Source of the DNA: DATKKG01 sp035543015 | GTDB lineage: Archaea > Thermoproteota > Nitrososphaeria > Conexivisphaerales > DTJL01 | Reading direction: 5' to 3' | Assembly (NCBI GenBank): GCA_035543015.1 | Contig: DATKKG010000062.1 | Span: 1 to 56,167 of the forward strand | DNA: 56,167 bases | Shown: positions 8,479 through 16,702 of the stretch, piece by piece | How the letters are laid out: every line of letters begins with the position of its first letter | Position numbering within the stretch: the stretch's first letter is position 1 | The notes under the pieces: generated by a model | Database searches by the model: none | Told to the model about the DNA's origin: nothing | What the model saw: the letters and a program-made list of their open reading frames with translations, nothing else | Program-made: the position numbers and the translations under genes

Positions 8479-9303
8479 CTAGCTGCCGACCTTGACACGT
8501 CCCTCTCTGACAAGCTTGATCACTATCTTCTCCACTTCGTCGAGGGGCGCGCTCAGGGCCACCGCCGCTTCGTAGACGTTCAGCTTGCCGCCCTGAGTGT
8601 TGACGTAGTTCTCCACGGCGTCCTCGAGGGGCTTGCTCTTGGAGGACTGGAATATGTCGATCTTGAACGGATCCTCCTCGTCCTCCCCCGCGGCCAGCAG
8701 CGCCGTGCGCTTCACCTTGTCGAAGGTGGTCGGGTCCGGGGCCGCAGTTATCGGCTCGGGGAGCTCGCTGCTCGAGATCTCGTTTTCGAGGTACCTCATG
8801 GCCTCCTCCACGATCTCCTCTCCGCTCGAGGTGTTCACGTCTATGTTCAGGTTCGGGGCCACCTGTCCCAGCTCCGCCATGGTGTCGTTCAAGGTGTTCT
8901 GGATGTCCTCCTGAACGTTCATCACGTCAGCGCTGAGGCCGTTGAGCACCGTCCCGACGCCCTTGATGACCTTGAAGGCGTGGCCCATCTCGGTCATGGC
9001 GTCTCCGATGTCCCTTATGCTCTCAAGTCTAAGGATAACCTGGGTCAGGGCCAGCTCGCAGGTCACAAGCACGCGTATTATCTTCTTGACCTCGACGTGC
9101 TCGTTGGCGTAGACCGAGGCCCTCTCCCTCTCCTGCTTCTGAACGGACGCAACTATGATGTCGAAGAGCTTCACCCTCCTCTCCTCGAGTCGGTGGCGCA
9201 GGGTTTCTACCTCCCTCCTGTGGAGCTCGAGTTTCCTTATGGAGTCGGAGATCTTCTCTCTGAGACTCTCCTCCGTCTTCTTCGAGCCCCAACTCAATTT
9301 CAA
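8479..9303 (-). CDS. cdvB: CdvB, ESCRT-III/Snf7 division protein with C-terminal winged helix
   Basis: A 274-residue ESCRT-III protein. The basic, helical Snf7-type core spans about residues 10-175 (RKLELHRREVETLRHRLEERR is the first helix). A Pro-rich stretch ELPEPITAAPDP follows, in the place of a MIT-interacting motif. The last about 60 residues (SKPLEDAVENYVNTQGGKLNVYEAAVALSAPLDEVEKIV) form the broken winged helix that in Sulfolobus recruits CdvB through CdvA. The start is TTG at 9303 (MKLSWGSKK). With CdvC downstream it forms the constricting ring. The neighbouring 9494-10135 gene is a paralogue without the winged helix. Confidence 0.93.
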   Translation of the reverse strand: MKLSWGSKKTEESLREKISDSIRKLELHRREVETLRHRLEERRVKLFDIIVASVQKQERERASVYANEHVEVKKIIRVLVTCELALTQVILRLESIRDIGDAMTEMGHAFKVIKGVGTVLNGLSADVMNVQEDIQNTLNDTMAELGQVAPNLNIDVNTSSGEEIVEEAMRYLENEISSSELPEPITAAPDPTTFDKVKRTALLAAGEDEEDPFKIDIFQSSKSKPLEDAVENYVNTQGGKLNVYEAAVALSAPLDEVEKIVIKLVREGRVKVGS

Positions 9304-9416
9304 CGTAGGTCAGCCTGCCCCGCCATGCCCAGCGACGCTAGTCGGACAGTCGCTTTCGTTTAGAATCATAAGGGTCACAAATGATTAACAATCCCATTAA
9401 GACAATAAAACAAGTC

Positions 9417-9461
9417 TGAAAAAAGAAGTATGAGAGGTCGCCGGTCAGACCCGGCGACCTC
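9417..9461 (-). terminator. stem-loop plus T-run after the second cdvB gene
   Basis: GAGGTCGCCGG at 9434-9444 pairs perfectly with CCGGCGACCTC at 9451-9461 around a 6-nt loop. Read on the minus strand, the stem is followed by a T-rich run (TTCTTTTTT). It sits 33 nt after the stop of the minus-strand gene ending at 9494, so it is a likely intrinsic terminator separating the two cdvB genes. Confidence 0.7.
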
Positions 9462-9493
9462 CCTTCCGTCAGCCCATCACCCTTTCCGTTCGT

Positions 9494-10135
9494 CTATTGT
9501 GAGTAGCTCTGGCCGGCCTCGCCGCCCATGCTTGGCAGGTCGGGGAACTTGTCCTTCATCTTCTGCTCCGCGACTGCGGACGCCTCGGCTAGGATGTGTT
9601 CGGCGTCCTCGTTGGCAGCCTCGAAGTTGAGGGTCAAGCCGCCAAGCTGGCCTGCGTCGACCAGTATGCTGCTGAGCACGTTGTTGATCTCGCCGATCTC
9701 CTGCTCAGCCTCCGGCATTACACCGACCAGGCCGGATTTCACGCTCTTGATGACGGCCATGGCTGGGGCCAGGGTGACGACGATGTCACCGAGCTCCGTC
9801 GCGGTGTTGAGCCTGAGTATGATCTGCTCCAGGGCGATCCTGGCGGAGGTGACCATCTTGGCCATCTTCCTTATCTCGCTCAGCTCGTTCGCGTACACGG
9901 AGGCGTGCTGCATGTCGTGCTTCTGGATGGATGAGACGACCTTGTTGAAGAGCGCCCCGTCCCTCTCCTTCAGCTTGTTGCTTGTGTTCTCGAGCTTCGA
10001 GACCTGAATCTGTATCCCTCGAACAGCTTGATCGATGCGTGGCTTCAGAGGACCAGCGGGTCTGACCGCGTCCTTTACCTTCTCCCCAAACCCGGGGGTC
10101 TGGGGACTCTGCCATTTCTTACTGAATTCGGACAC
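9494..10135 (-). CDS. CdvB paralogue (ESCRT-III core only)
   Basis: A Snf7/ESCRT-III core protein of about 213 residues, related to CdvB: RIDQAVRGIQIQVSKLENTSNKLKERD and VYANELSEIRKMAKMVTSARIALEQIILRL align with the same helices in the neighbour. It lacks the C-terminal winged helix, so it should not dock on CdvA. It ends in a helix plus KFPDLPSM, which could contact the CdvC MIT domain. I place the start at GTG 10135 (MSEFSKKWQSPQTPG), because the longer frame would run through the divergent promoter. Paralogues of this type (CdvB1/B2) complete constriction in Sulfolobus. It faces a TrmB-like regulator across a palindromic operator. Confidence 0.85.
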   Translation of the reverse strand: MSEFSKKWQSPQTPGFGEKVKDAVRPAGPLKPRIDQAVRGIQIQVSKLENTSNKLKERDGALFNKVVSSIQKHDMQHASVYANELSEIRKMAKMVTSARIALEQIILRLNTATELGDIVVTLAPAMAVIKSVKSGLVGVMPEAEQEIGEINNVLSSILVDAGQLGGLTLNFEAANEDAEHILAEASAVAEQKMKDKFPDLPSMGGEAGQSYSQ

Positions 10136-10197
10136 TATTAGGCACCTTACAATCAGACGGCCCCCTGCGCACTTTATCACTTCTGTAACCTGCGGCG

Positions 10198-10230
10198 CTG
10201 TCACCAGAGTGACAGAGCCCACGGTGACAG
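10198..10230. promoter_or_regulatory. palindromic operator candidate between cdvB paralogue and trmB-like gene
   Basis: CTGTCAC at 10198-10204 and GTGACAG at 10209-10215 form a perfect 7-bp inverted repeat with a 4-nt centre. A third copy of GTGACAG lies in direct orientation at 10224-10230, exactly 15 nt on. The site lies between the divergent starts at 10135 and 10300. The spacing fits a dimeric HTH regulator with an additional half site, and the TrmB-like neighbour is the obvious candidate. Confidence 0.6.
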
Positions 10231-10299
10231 CCTTTGAGCAGATGGTTCAAAAGATTGCACCCGAGCACTTCTAAGCCGCCGGACCTAGCATCGACCAGA

Positions 10300-11508
10300 T
10301 TGACAAAGGCTCCCGGGAACCAGCCGCTGATAGGCGCGTTGAAGGAACTGGGGCTGACCGAATACGAGGCGAAGCTGTACCTGACCCTCCTCGCCAACGG
10401 GCCGTCCAGGGTGAAGGACCTCGCGTTCAGCGCCGCGGTTCCCAGGACGAAGTCCTACGCAGCCATTCGCGGCCTGGCCGTCAAGAACCTCGTCAAGCTC
10501 TACGACACGCCCCTGAAATGCAGCGCCCAGGACGTGGAGGAGGGCTTCAAGGAGGCCCTCGCGGAGGAGGAAGCGAGGCTCAGGTCGATGAGAACGGCCA
10601 TCGCGAAGATCAACAGGATGAAGGCGAACTCGCTCAGGGGGAGGAGCCTCGCCGAAGGGAAGTACTACATGTACGTCGCAGAGGAGTCCGGGCGCAAGCT
10701 CCTGGAGCTCGTCTCCGAGGCGCGGTACTCCTTCCATGCGCTGGTGGACGGAAGGGGGCTGGCTATGCTCCATGAGTGCAGGGAGGCCCTGGCCACCCTC
10801 AACATGGGAGACGCCGACATCAAGGTGGTCGTCTCGTACAAGGACCAGGAGCCACTCCAGGAGCAGCTGGGCCTTCCGATATCTGCCAAGGTCGGCCAGG
10901 TGATGGAGGGAAGGAACGTCTTCATCGCCGACGGCTCCAGCCTTCTCATAACCAACAGCAGCACGGGGAGCGCGCTCTTCCTCCCCATAGCGGAGGTGGC
11001 CGGGTTCCTCGACCACACCCTCTTCTCGCCGTACTGGGACTCCGCGGTGGACCTGGCTCAGTTCATGCGCCTGATGAACCTCAACATAGGCGACGAGCTT
11101 CCCTCCATCAAGGGCGACGGCTCGCTGTACAGGGCTTTCCTGCGGACCGTGATGGAGAGGATGAACGAGGACGAGATAAGGAAGCTGGCCGTCGAGTTCT
11201 ACGAAAGGGTGGCGGTTACTAATCCCAGCGAGGTCTTCTCCATGAGCCCGGACGCGGCGCTGCCGGCCTGGTCCGAGCTTATCAGCCTTTCCCTCGAGGG
11301 CAGGGGGAAGGTCCGATACGACAGCCTGACGAAGATGCTGACCTTTGAGGTCGCGGAGCCCGCGAGGGTCTTCCCGGAGAGCCTCTGGCTCCTCGCGTTC
11401 ATAGGCTACCTTGAAAGGATGGGGATGCCGCTCCGCATCCTTCAGCGCGTGGGCAGCCAGGGGAACCAGATACTCCAGACGAAGGTCTCGTGGAGCCCGA
11501 TTCAATAA
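10300..11508 (+). CDS. TrmB-family transcriptional regulator
   Basis: A protein of about 402 residues with an N-terminal winged helix (LIGALKELGLTEYEAKLYLTLLANGPSRVKDLAFSAAVPRTKSYAAIRGL) that is the TrmB signature, followed by a short coiled-coil (EEGFKEALAEEEARLRSMRTAI) and a large C-terminal effector-like region rich in alpha/beta segments. TrmB proteins are DNA-binding regulators, often of sugar uptake or metabolism, but the C-terminal region here does not obviously match the maltose-binding domain. The start is uncertain: TTG at 10300 is preferred, with TTG at 10234 possible in frame. It is divergent from an ESCRT-III gene and near an inverted repeat it may bind. Confidence 0.75.
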   Translation: MTKAPGNQPLIGALKELGLTEYEAKLYLTLLANGPSRVKDLAFSAAVPRTKSYAAIRGLAVKNLVKLYDTPLKCSAQDVEEGFKEALAEEEARLRSMRTAIAKINRMKANSLRGRSLAEGKYYMYVAEESGRKLLELVSEARYSFHALVDGRGLAMLHECREALATLNMGDADIKVVVSYKDQEPLQEQLGLPISAKVGQVMEGRNVFIADGSSLLITNSSTGSALFLPIAEVAGFLDHTLFSPYWDSAVDLAQFMRLMNLNIGDELPSIKGDGSLYRAFLRTVMERMNEDEIRKLAVEFYERVAVTNPSEVFSMSPDAALPAWSELISLSLEGRGKVRYDSLTKMLTFEVAEPARVFPESLWLLAFIGYLERMGMPLRILQRVGSQGNQILQTKVSWSPIQ

Positions 11509-11553
11509 GGCTTAATAGCCGTCCCTTCGCGAGATGGGCTCGAGGGATTCGCG

Positions 11554-11754
11554 TTGCCGAGGCAGATCTACGACGCAAAGTCGTTCAAGAAGCTCATCGA
11601 GAAGGCCGACGAAGTGAGGGTGGTCCGCGGAGAGGAGCACGTCAAGCTCAAGCTGAAGACCAAGCACCTCCTGTACACCTACGTGGCCGAGAAGGCCGAA
11701 GCGGACAAGCTCCTGAAGAACGTGTCCAAGCCGATCAAGGAAATCAAGGCCTAG
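11554..11754 (+). CDS. rpl38e: ribosomal protein L38e
   Basis: A 66-residue basic protein that matches eukaryotic-type L38e throughout: PRQIYDAKSFKKLIEKADEVRVVRG followed by KLKLKTKHLLYTYVAEKAEADKLLKNV. L38e is a large-subunit protein of eukaryotes and only some archaea (mainly TACK and Asgard groups), so it is a useful lineage marker. The start is TTG at 11554; a TTAATA box about 40 nt before it (within GGCTTAATAGCC) is a plausible promoter. The stop TAG overlaps, by three bases within CTAG, the stop codon of the convergent protease gene. Confidence 0.93.
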   Translation: MPRQIYDAKSFKKLIEKADEVRVVRGEEHVKLKLKTKHLLYTYVAEKAEADKLLKNVSKPIKEIKA

Positions 11755-12527
11755 ACGAACGACAGAATTGCGAAGAGGCCCAGGGCCAGAAGGAGCGGTA
11801 TCGTAAGGCCGGGAAGGGCCTTCCTCTTCCTCAAGAGCATCAGGGTCGCCACCACGCCTGCGTCCACCACGACAAGCATCAGAAGGGCGGCGCCGAGCCC
11901 GGACATGATGTAGGCGGCGGACGGCATCATCGAGTAGAAGAGCTCGTCCCCCAGCCCCAGAGATATGCTGCCGAAGTCCACGCTCAGGGCTCCAAACGGG
12001 ACCTGCTCGACCACCTTCTTCAGCGGGCCCCGGTTGACGGAGTAGTAGTCGTACAGAGCGAAGGCCAGGATGACGACGTACAGGGTGGGGGGAGCGAAGA
12101 CCAGCGCCAGGTAGGCGCCAGCCTCCGCGCTGAGCAGAAGGGAGAAGGCCCCCTTAGCCCGCGTCTTCCCGTAGACCAGGACGAGGAACCCCGCCGCCCC
12201 GACGGCCAGACCGATCACGGCCGCCGGAGTCAGGTCAAGGCCGGCGAAGCCGAGTATCAGGAAGCTGAGGATGGACACCAGGGTGGCTTCCCCGAGAGCG
12301 TAGACGTACGTGAACGCCTTCTTCTTGAAGAACTTCAGGTAGAGGAGGCTCCCCACCACGGGGAAGGCGAGGAAGATGAGCGTGTTCAGGAAGGGCCCCG
12401 CGTCGCCCTGCACGGGCGCGAAGGTGACCTGCCCCTCCAGGGGCGCCAGTATGGCCGTGAAGAGCAGGGCCGCCAACTGGGCGGCGACGGTGTACGACAG
12501 TACGTAGGGGACTGTCCCTATCTTCAA
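11751..12527 (-). CDS. presenilin/signal-peptide-peptidase-type intramembrane aspartyl protease
   Basis: A polytopic membrane protein with about eight or nine hydrophobic helices and the three diagnostic motifs of the presenilin superfamily in order: YD (about 159-160, in ALYDYYS), GxGD (GLGD, 191-194) and a PAL-like turn (ALPGL, about 237-241). The two aspartates form the catalytic pair. Such proteases cleave single-pass helices, for example leftover signal peptides. A TTG start at 12527 gives a 4-nt TTGA overlap with the archaemetzincin gene, so both are co-translated. The substitution PGL for PAL is a small deviation. Substrates unknown. Confidence 0.88.
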   Translation of the reverse strand: MKIGTVPYVLSYTVAAQLAALLFTAILAPLEGQVTFAPVQGDAGPFLNTLIFLAFPVVGSLLYLKFFKKKAFTYVYALGEATLVSILSFLILGFAGLDLTPAAVIGLAVGAAGFLVLVYGKTRAKGAFSLLLSAEAGAYLALVFAPPTLYVVILAFALYDYYSVNRGPLKKVVEQVPFGALSVDFGSISLGLGDELFYSMMPSAAYIMSGLGAALLMLVVVDAGVVATLMLLRKRKALPGLTIPLLLALGLFAILSFV

Positions 12528-13063
12528 AACTTCACGCCTATCTGCGCCAGGCACTCCTTGCAGAGCATGGGCAGCTTGGAATCCACGTCGAAGGTCGAGT
12601 TCGCGAAGCTCATTATGCAGGTGGGCTCCGGGCAGTGCTTGAGGCCCACCAGATGCCCAATCTCGTGCGCCGCCTCCTTCATGGTCCTCTCGCTGAGGAG
12701 CCTCGGGTTGGAGTTTATTCGGAGCCTGGCGAGGCTGACCACGCCGGCGGAGCGCTGGGGGTCGGCCAGGCCGAAGACGTAGTTCGAACCCTGCACGAAG
12801 ATGTCCTTCTCAGTCACCCCTACCACGAAGTTCGACCCGCCGGCCTTGACGAGCCCCTCCAGGCGCTTTAGGATCAGCGCCGCGTCGTACTGCTTGCGGG
12901 CGGCGTTGAGCTCGGATTCCTCCAGCGGAGACGGGGTCGGAAGGAAGTTGGCCCTCAGGTCGAAGACCCCTGCCGCAGTCTCGAAGGGCTTGGCGTCTGT
13001 CGCCGACAGCAGGCCGCCGAGGGACACGAACGTTATGGTTCCCTTAGATTTCAAATTCCTCAC
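12524..13063 (-). CDS. amzA: archaemetzincin metalloprotease
   Basis: A 179-residue metzincin. The zinc site HEIGHLVGLKHC (HExxHxxGxxH at 133-143, followed by Cys144) and the second structural zinc site made by Cys144, Cys149, Cys168 and Cys171 (CPEPTC, CKEC) are the signature of archaemetzincins. The Met-turn is CIMSFANS. These are small aminopeptidase-like proteins of unclear physiological role found in archaea and vertebrates. It has no signal peptide. It overlaps the upstream nuclease gene by 20 nt and the downstream membrane protease by 4 nt, so three genes form one operon. Confidence 0.92.
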   Translation of the reverse strand: MRNLKSKGTITFVSLGGLLSATDAKPFETAAGVFDLRANFLPTPSPLEESELNAARKQYDAALILKRLEGLVKAGGSNFVVGVTEKDIFVQGSNYVFGLADPQRSAGVVSLARLRINSNPRLLSERTMKEAAHEIGHLVGLKHCPEPTCIMSFANSTFDVDSKLPMLCKECLAQIGVKF

Positions 13064-14300
13064 CAGCTTCAGGAGACACGGCGTCTAGGCCGAGCTCCTC
13101 CCTGAGCCTTCTTGCGAACTGCTCGCTGTTCTCACGCTCTCCATGGACTACGATCACCTTAGGAGAGCCCTTCACCTTCTCCTTAAACAAATCGAACAAC
13201 TCGGTCATACCAAGGTGTGAAGAGAAGTCGAACCTCTGGACGTCGGCGGAGACCTTATACCTCTTCCCGTCGAGCTTGACCTCCCTTTTCTCCAGGAGGG
13301 TCCTCCCGGGCGTTCCCGGCACCTGGAAGGAGACTATCGCTATGCCGTTCCGTTTGTTCTTCGCGATGGACTTGTTGTAGAAGGTGGAGAAGCCTCCCAC
13401 CAGCATCCCGGCGGGCGAGATTATCACGGACGCGTCGGCCACTGCCCTCTTCCGGGCGCCCCAGTCCTCGACGAACTGGACCTTGCCGAGGGCCCTCTGA
13501 AGCAGCGTCGGATCGCGCACCGATTCGGGGTGCTCCAAGAGGATCTCGTTGGTCTTGAGAGCCATCCCGTCCATGTAGACCCTGTGCTTGAAACCGTGGC
13601 TGTAGAGAATGCAGGCGAGCTCCTGGGCCCTCCCGACGGCGAACGAGGGAACCAGGAGGGTCCCGCCGTCGTCCACTATCTGCTCAGCGTACTTCACGAA
13701 CCTCTCCTCCTCCTTCTTTCGGTCGGGATGATCGGCCTGGGAGTACGTGCTCTCGGTTATCATGACGTCCGCGTCGAGGCCGTCGACGTCGGCGGGGTTC
13801 AAGAGCTGGGTGGGGGTCCTGTTCATGTCGCCCGTGTAGATCGCCTTCTTGTCCCCTTCGATGATGGTGATGGCGCTTCCCGGGATGTGGCCCGCGTCCC
13901 TGAAACTCACGTTCACCTTGCCCACCTTGAAGTGGTCCCCGAGGTCGGAGAGCTTGCTCCTCTCGGCCATGTTGGATATGGCGTCCTCGTCGAAGGGCAG
14001 TATCTGTCCCGAGATCTTCAGGAAGTCGCGGAGGAGGACCTTGGAGAGCTCGAGCGTGACCGGCGTCGAAGAAAGCGGGGGGCCCGCGGAAAGGTAGAAC
14101 AGCGGCGCCGCCCCTACATGGTCGAGGTGAGCGTGGGAAAGCACGAGGGCGTCGATGTCCTTCGGGCGGATGTGAATCGGGTACTCGGGTTCCTTTGCGA
14201 GCTTCACGCCGTAGTCGAGCAGGAGGCGAGAGCCGTTCGACTCCACAAGGACGGCGGACCTTCCCACCTCGTTTGCGGCGCCGAGGACTCTCACTTGCAT
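13044..14300 (-). CDS. beta-CASP metallo-beta-lactamase ribonuclease (CPSF/RNase J-like)
   Basis: A 418-residue protein with the metallo-beta-lactamase core (LVLSHAHLDHVGAAPLF gives the HxHxDH zinc motif, DAGHIPGSAI the next His, YTGDMNR the bridging Asp) and the beta-CASP insert (AFAVGRAQE-type region, PSFAVGRAQELACIL) ending in a His motif near VVHGERENS. There are no N-terminal KH domains, so it is the shorter aCPSF2-like type, not the aCPSF1 terminator nuclease. It should cleave RNA, as endonuclease or 5'-3' exonuclease. First gene of the operon with archaemetzincin and the presenilin-type protease. Confidence 0.88.
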   Translation of the reverse strand: MQVRVLGAANEVGRSAVLVESNGSRLLLDYGVKLAKEPEYPIHIRPKDIDALVLSHAHLDHVGAAPLFYLSAGPPLSSTPVTLELSKVLLRDFLKISGQILPFDEDAISNMAERSKLSDLGDHFKVGKVNVSFRDAGHIPGSAITIIEGDKKAIYTGDMNRTPTQLLNPADVDGLDADVMITESTYSQADHPDRKKEEERFVKYAEQIVDDGGTLLVPSFAVGRAQELACILYSHGFKHRVYMDGMALKTNEILLEHPESVRDPTLLQRALGKVQFVEDWGARKRAVADASVIISPAGMLVGGFSTFYNKSIAKNKRNGIAIVSFQVPGTPGRTLLEKREVKLDGKRYKVSADVQRFDFSSHLGMTELFDLFKEKVKGSPKVIVVHGERENSEQFARRLREELGLDAVSPEAGEEFEI

Positions 14301-14365
14301 CTTCTTACACTAGCCTTATAGCCACATTTTTCAATAGGGTCTTTAAACCTTATGGGGAGGAGAGC

Positions 14366-15067
14366 TTGCTGGAAGTAATACCGAAAGGAGTCAGGTTCGA
14401 CGGCTGCACGCTCATCGCAGGTTTCCACGGAATAGGAGCAACGGGCTACTGGTCCGTCAAATACATGATACAGCAGCTCAAGGTGGAGAGGGCGGCCTTC
14501 ATAGACTCCGAGTACATAGCCCCCGTCGCGGCCGTGCAGGGAGGGAAGCTCACGACCCCCCACGAGCTCGCGCGGAAGGGCGACCTGGTCTTCCTCAAGA
14601 TCGACGTGCCGCTGTACAGGGACTTCGAAGTGAAGTTCTACCGCGAGCTCGCCCAGTGGGTCGTCGGGGCGGGTTTCAGGGAGGTCGCGCTCATCGGGGG
14701 CCTCGACGCCTCTCTGAAGGTGGATGATTCGACGCACAGGATCGTCCACACCTCGGCGTACTCCCCTGCGGGGAAGCTTGCCGATTCTCAGGTTCTGGAG
14801 GACGACCATGTGATAGTCGGGCCTGTGGCGATCCTGCTCAACTATTTCGAAGCTATGAAGTTCCCGGCGTACGCGGTGCTCTCGTACGCGTCCACCGAAA
14901 GGGCGGACCCGAGGGCCGCGTCGGCTGCCATAGCGCTGATGTCCGGGGTCTACGGCTTCTCCATCGACACTTCGGCCCTGATGAAGGGCGCGGAAGTCCT
15001 GGAGTCGGACGGCCTAAGGGACGAACCCTCCATGGACAAGCGCTCCGGTGACTCCATGTATACGTAG
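14366..15067 (+). CDS. PAC2-family protein (proteasome assembly chaperone-like)
   Basis: A 233-residue protein of the PAC2 fold. Typical features are the opening segment LIAGFHGIGATGYWSVKYMIQQL, the DSEYIAP loop and the block REVALIGGLDAS. Archaeal members are homologues of proteasome assembly chaperones; for most the partner is unknown. The start is TTG at 14366, which follows the purine-rich GGGGAGGAGAG and comes about 20 nt after a TTTAAAC box; the longer open frame upstream has no such signals and covers the divergent gene's start. Its stop codon touches that of the convergent tgtA gene. Confidence 0.82.
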   Translation: MLEVIPKGVRFDGCTLIAGFHGIGATGYWSVKYMIQQLKVERAAFIDSEYIAPVAAVQGGKLTTPHELARKGDLVFLKIDVPLYRDFEVKFYRELAQWVVGAGFREVALIGGLDASLKVDDSTHRIVHTSAYSPAGKLADSQVLEDDHVIVGPVAILLNYFEAMKFPAYAVLSYASTERADPRAASAAIALMSGVYGFSIDTSALMKGAEVLESDGLRDEPSMDKRSGDSMYT

Positions 15068-16699
15068 TCAGGGTGCCTTGGGCCGAGCTCGGTGAAGCGT
15101 TCCGGCGCCAGGGCCAGGCTTCGAGCTTCGTGACCCTGCCATTGCTGGAGCCTTCAGCATGGGGGCCAGGCGCCTGAACTCGGCCAGGTGCTTCTCCTCC
15201 ATGCGGACCAGCCTCCCTCCCAGAAGCCTGGACAGCTTGGCCGCGAGCGCCCTATCGCCGTCGTAGAGCACATGGACGCGCTTGAACTTCTTCTTTCGGC
15301 CCAGCAGTTCCACGTGCGCCAGCGTAAGGTCCGCAAGCTCCCTGGACGGCTCCCTTGGCAGAACGCTCTGCGAGGCCGGATAGTCGGAGTAGAGCTCAAG
15401 CGGCACCAGCCCGAAGAAGGGGCGGTACACGCAGACGGAGAGCCCGTTCTCAGCCGCGATCCCGAGCAGCTTGGGCACGGAGATGAAGAACCTTTCGCTC
15501 ACCTTGGAGATCACCATCACCACCAGGTCGTCCTCGGAGGGCTCCCACACGTCCCGAACCCTCGACCGGAACCTTACGAGCTCGGGGCGGCCCCAGTCGA
15601 ACGCGTCGAACAGGAGGAGGGCCTTCGTCTTGGTCACCGGAGTCCCCGCCAGCATCAGGTCTGACGAAGCGTCCAGAGACGTCATGGCGTCCAGGAGCCT
15701 GGGGTGGCTCCTGGCCTTCGCGGAGACCAGCTCCCAGAGCCTTCCTTCCTTGAGGGCCTCCTTCGCCGAGTCCACCTCGGCCTTTAACACGTACAGGTTG
15801 TGGAGCGCGAGGGCCCGAACCCTGTCGGCCTTGGGGGTCGCGGCCAGCGAACGCGCGTCGCTCGAGGAGCAGACTGGGCAGGAGCAGGGCAGATAGCTCA
15901 TCTCGTCGAGGTGACGGACGCCCGACGGCGTCATGTACCTGTCCTGCTTGGCGAACAGGATGTAGGAAGCCGAATCGAAGAGATCGCACCCCAGGGCCAC
16001 GGCGAGAGGTATGGTGAGGGGATGGGCGGCGCCGAAGAGGTGGACCGGAACCTCCGGGGGGAGAGAGGACTTGGCCGCGGCGATTATGGAGGCGAGGACG
16101 TCGAAGTCGTAGCCGTTCATCACTTCCACGGGGGAGCCGATGGCGAAGACGTCGAAGGGCATTGAGGCCACCTGCCGCGCGCATCTCCTTACAATGTCAA
16201 GGTGAGCCCCTCCCTGCACCGGGCCCACCCAGAGTGGCGGCTTGCTCTCCAGGACGGGAAGGGTCCTCCTCGCCGCCCTGAGCGTCTCCCTCACGGTATG
16301 AAGGGCCCTGCGGCGGCTGGCTGGGTACCCCGTGGGGAGGTCCAGGATGACGGCCAGGTCGCTCCCGATGTCCCTCTGGTATTCGGCCTGGGCCACCGCA
16401 TCCACCTCGACCCCGCCGTAGATGAGGGCCTGGTAGCCGCCGGAGTCAGTCATCACGACCCCGTCATATCCTATGATGTCATGTATGCCTCTCCGGATGG
16501 CCTCCTCACCGTATCTCTTCTTGGTGATGTAGGAGTTGGTGATGACGGCCTCGAAGCCCATCTCCTTGAGCTTGGAGCAGGGCACCTCCTGCCGGACGGG
16601 ATGCACCACCGGCAGGAACGCAGGGGTCTCTACGGTCTTCCCGGCAACCGTCAGCCTGCCGAGCCTTCCGGCGAGGTCTGTGTCCCTAACCTCGAACAA
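15068..16699 (-). CDS. tgtA: archaeosine tRNA-guanine transglycosylase (ArcTGT)
   Basis: A 543-residue enzyme. The TIM-barrel domain shows TDSGGYQ and the catalytic aspartate in LDLPTGYP, and VQGGAHLDIVRRCARQ. The zinc site is the CSCPVC cluster with a downstream His. The C-terminal part (ELVRFRSRVRDVWEPSEDD, FFISVPKLL and after) is the archaeal C1 extension; I see no clear PUA domain at the end, which instead is a low-complexity basic tail. It exchanges guanine 15 of tRNA for preQ0, the first step of archaeosine synthesis. The start is TTG at 16699. The Sm-like gene lies 3 nt upstream, so both form an RNA-related operon. Confidence 0.92.
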   Translation of the reverse strand: MFEVRDTDLAGRLGRLTVAGKTVETPAFLPVVHPVRQEVPCSKLKEMGFEAVITNSYITKKRYGEEAIRRGIHDIIGYDGVVMTDSGGYQALIYGGVEVDAVAQAEYQRDIGSDLAVILDLPTGYPASRRRALHTVRETLRAARRTLPVLESKPPLWVGPVQGGAHLDIVRRCARQVASMPFDVFAIGSPVEVMNGYDFDVLASIIAAAKSSLPPEVPVHLFGAAHPLTIPLAVALGCDLFDSASYILFAKQDRYMTPSGVRHLDEMSYLPCSCPVCSSSDARSLAATPKADRVRALALHNLYVLKAEVDSAKEALKEGRLWELVSAKARSHPRLLDAMTSLDASSDLMLAGTPVTKTKALLLFDAFDWGRPELVRFRSRVRDVWEPSEDDLVVMVISKVSERFFISVPKLLGIAAENGLSVCVYRPFFGLVPLELYSDYPASQSVLPREPSRELADLTLAHVELLGRKKKFKRVHVLYDGDRALAAKLSRLLGGRLVRMEEKHLAEFRRLAPMLKAPAMAGSRSSKPGPGAGTLHRARPKAP

Positions 16700-16702
16700 C
16701 TA

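Noticed and set aside
10285..11505. 406-residue open frame antisense to the TrmB-like gene
   Set aside because: It is a shadow of the GC-rich codon structure; its residues are rich in Arg, His, Gly and Pro with no domain, and the plus strand encodes a clear family.
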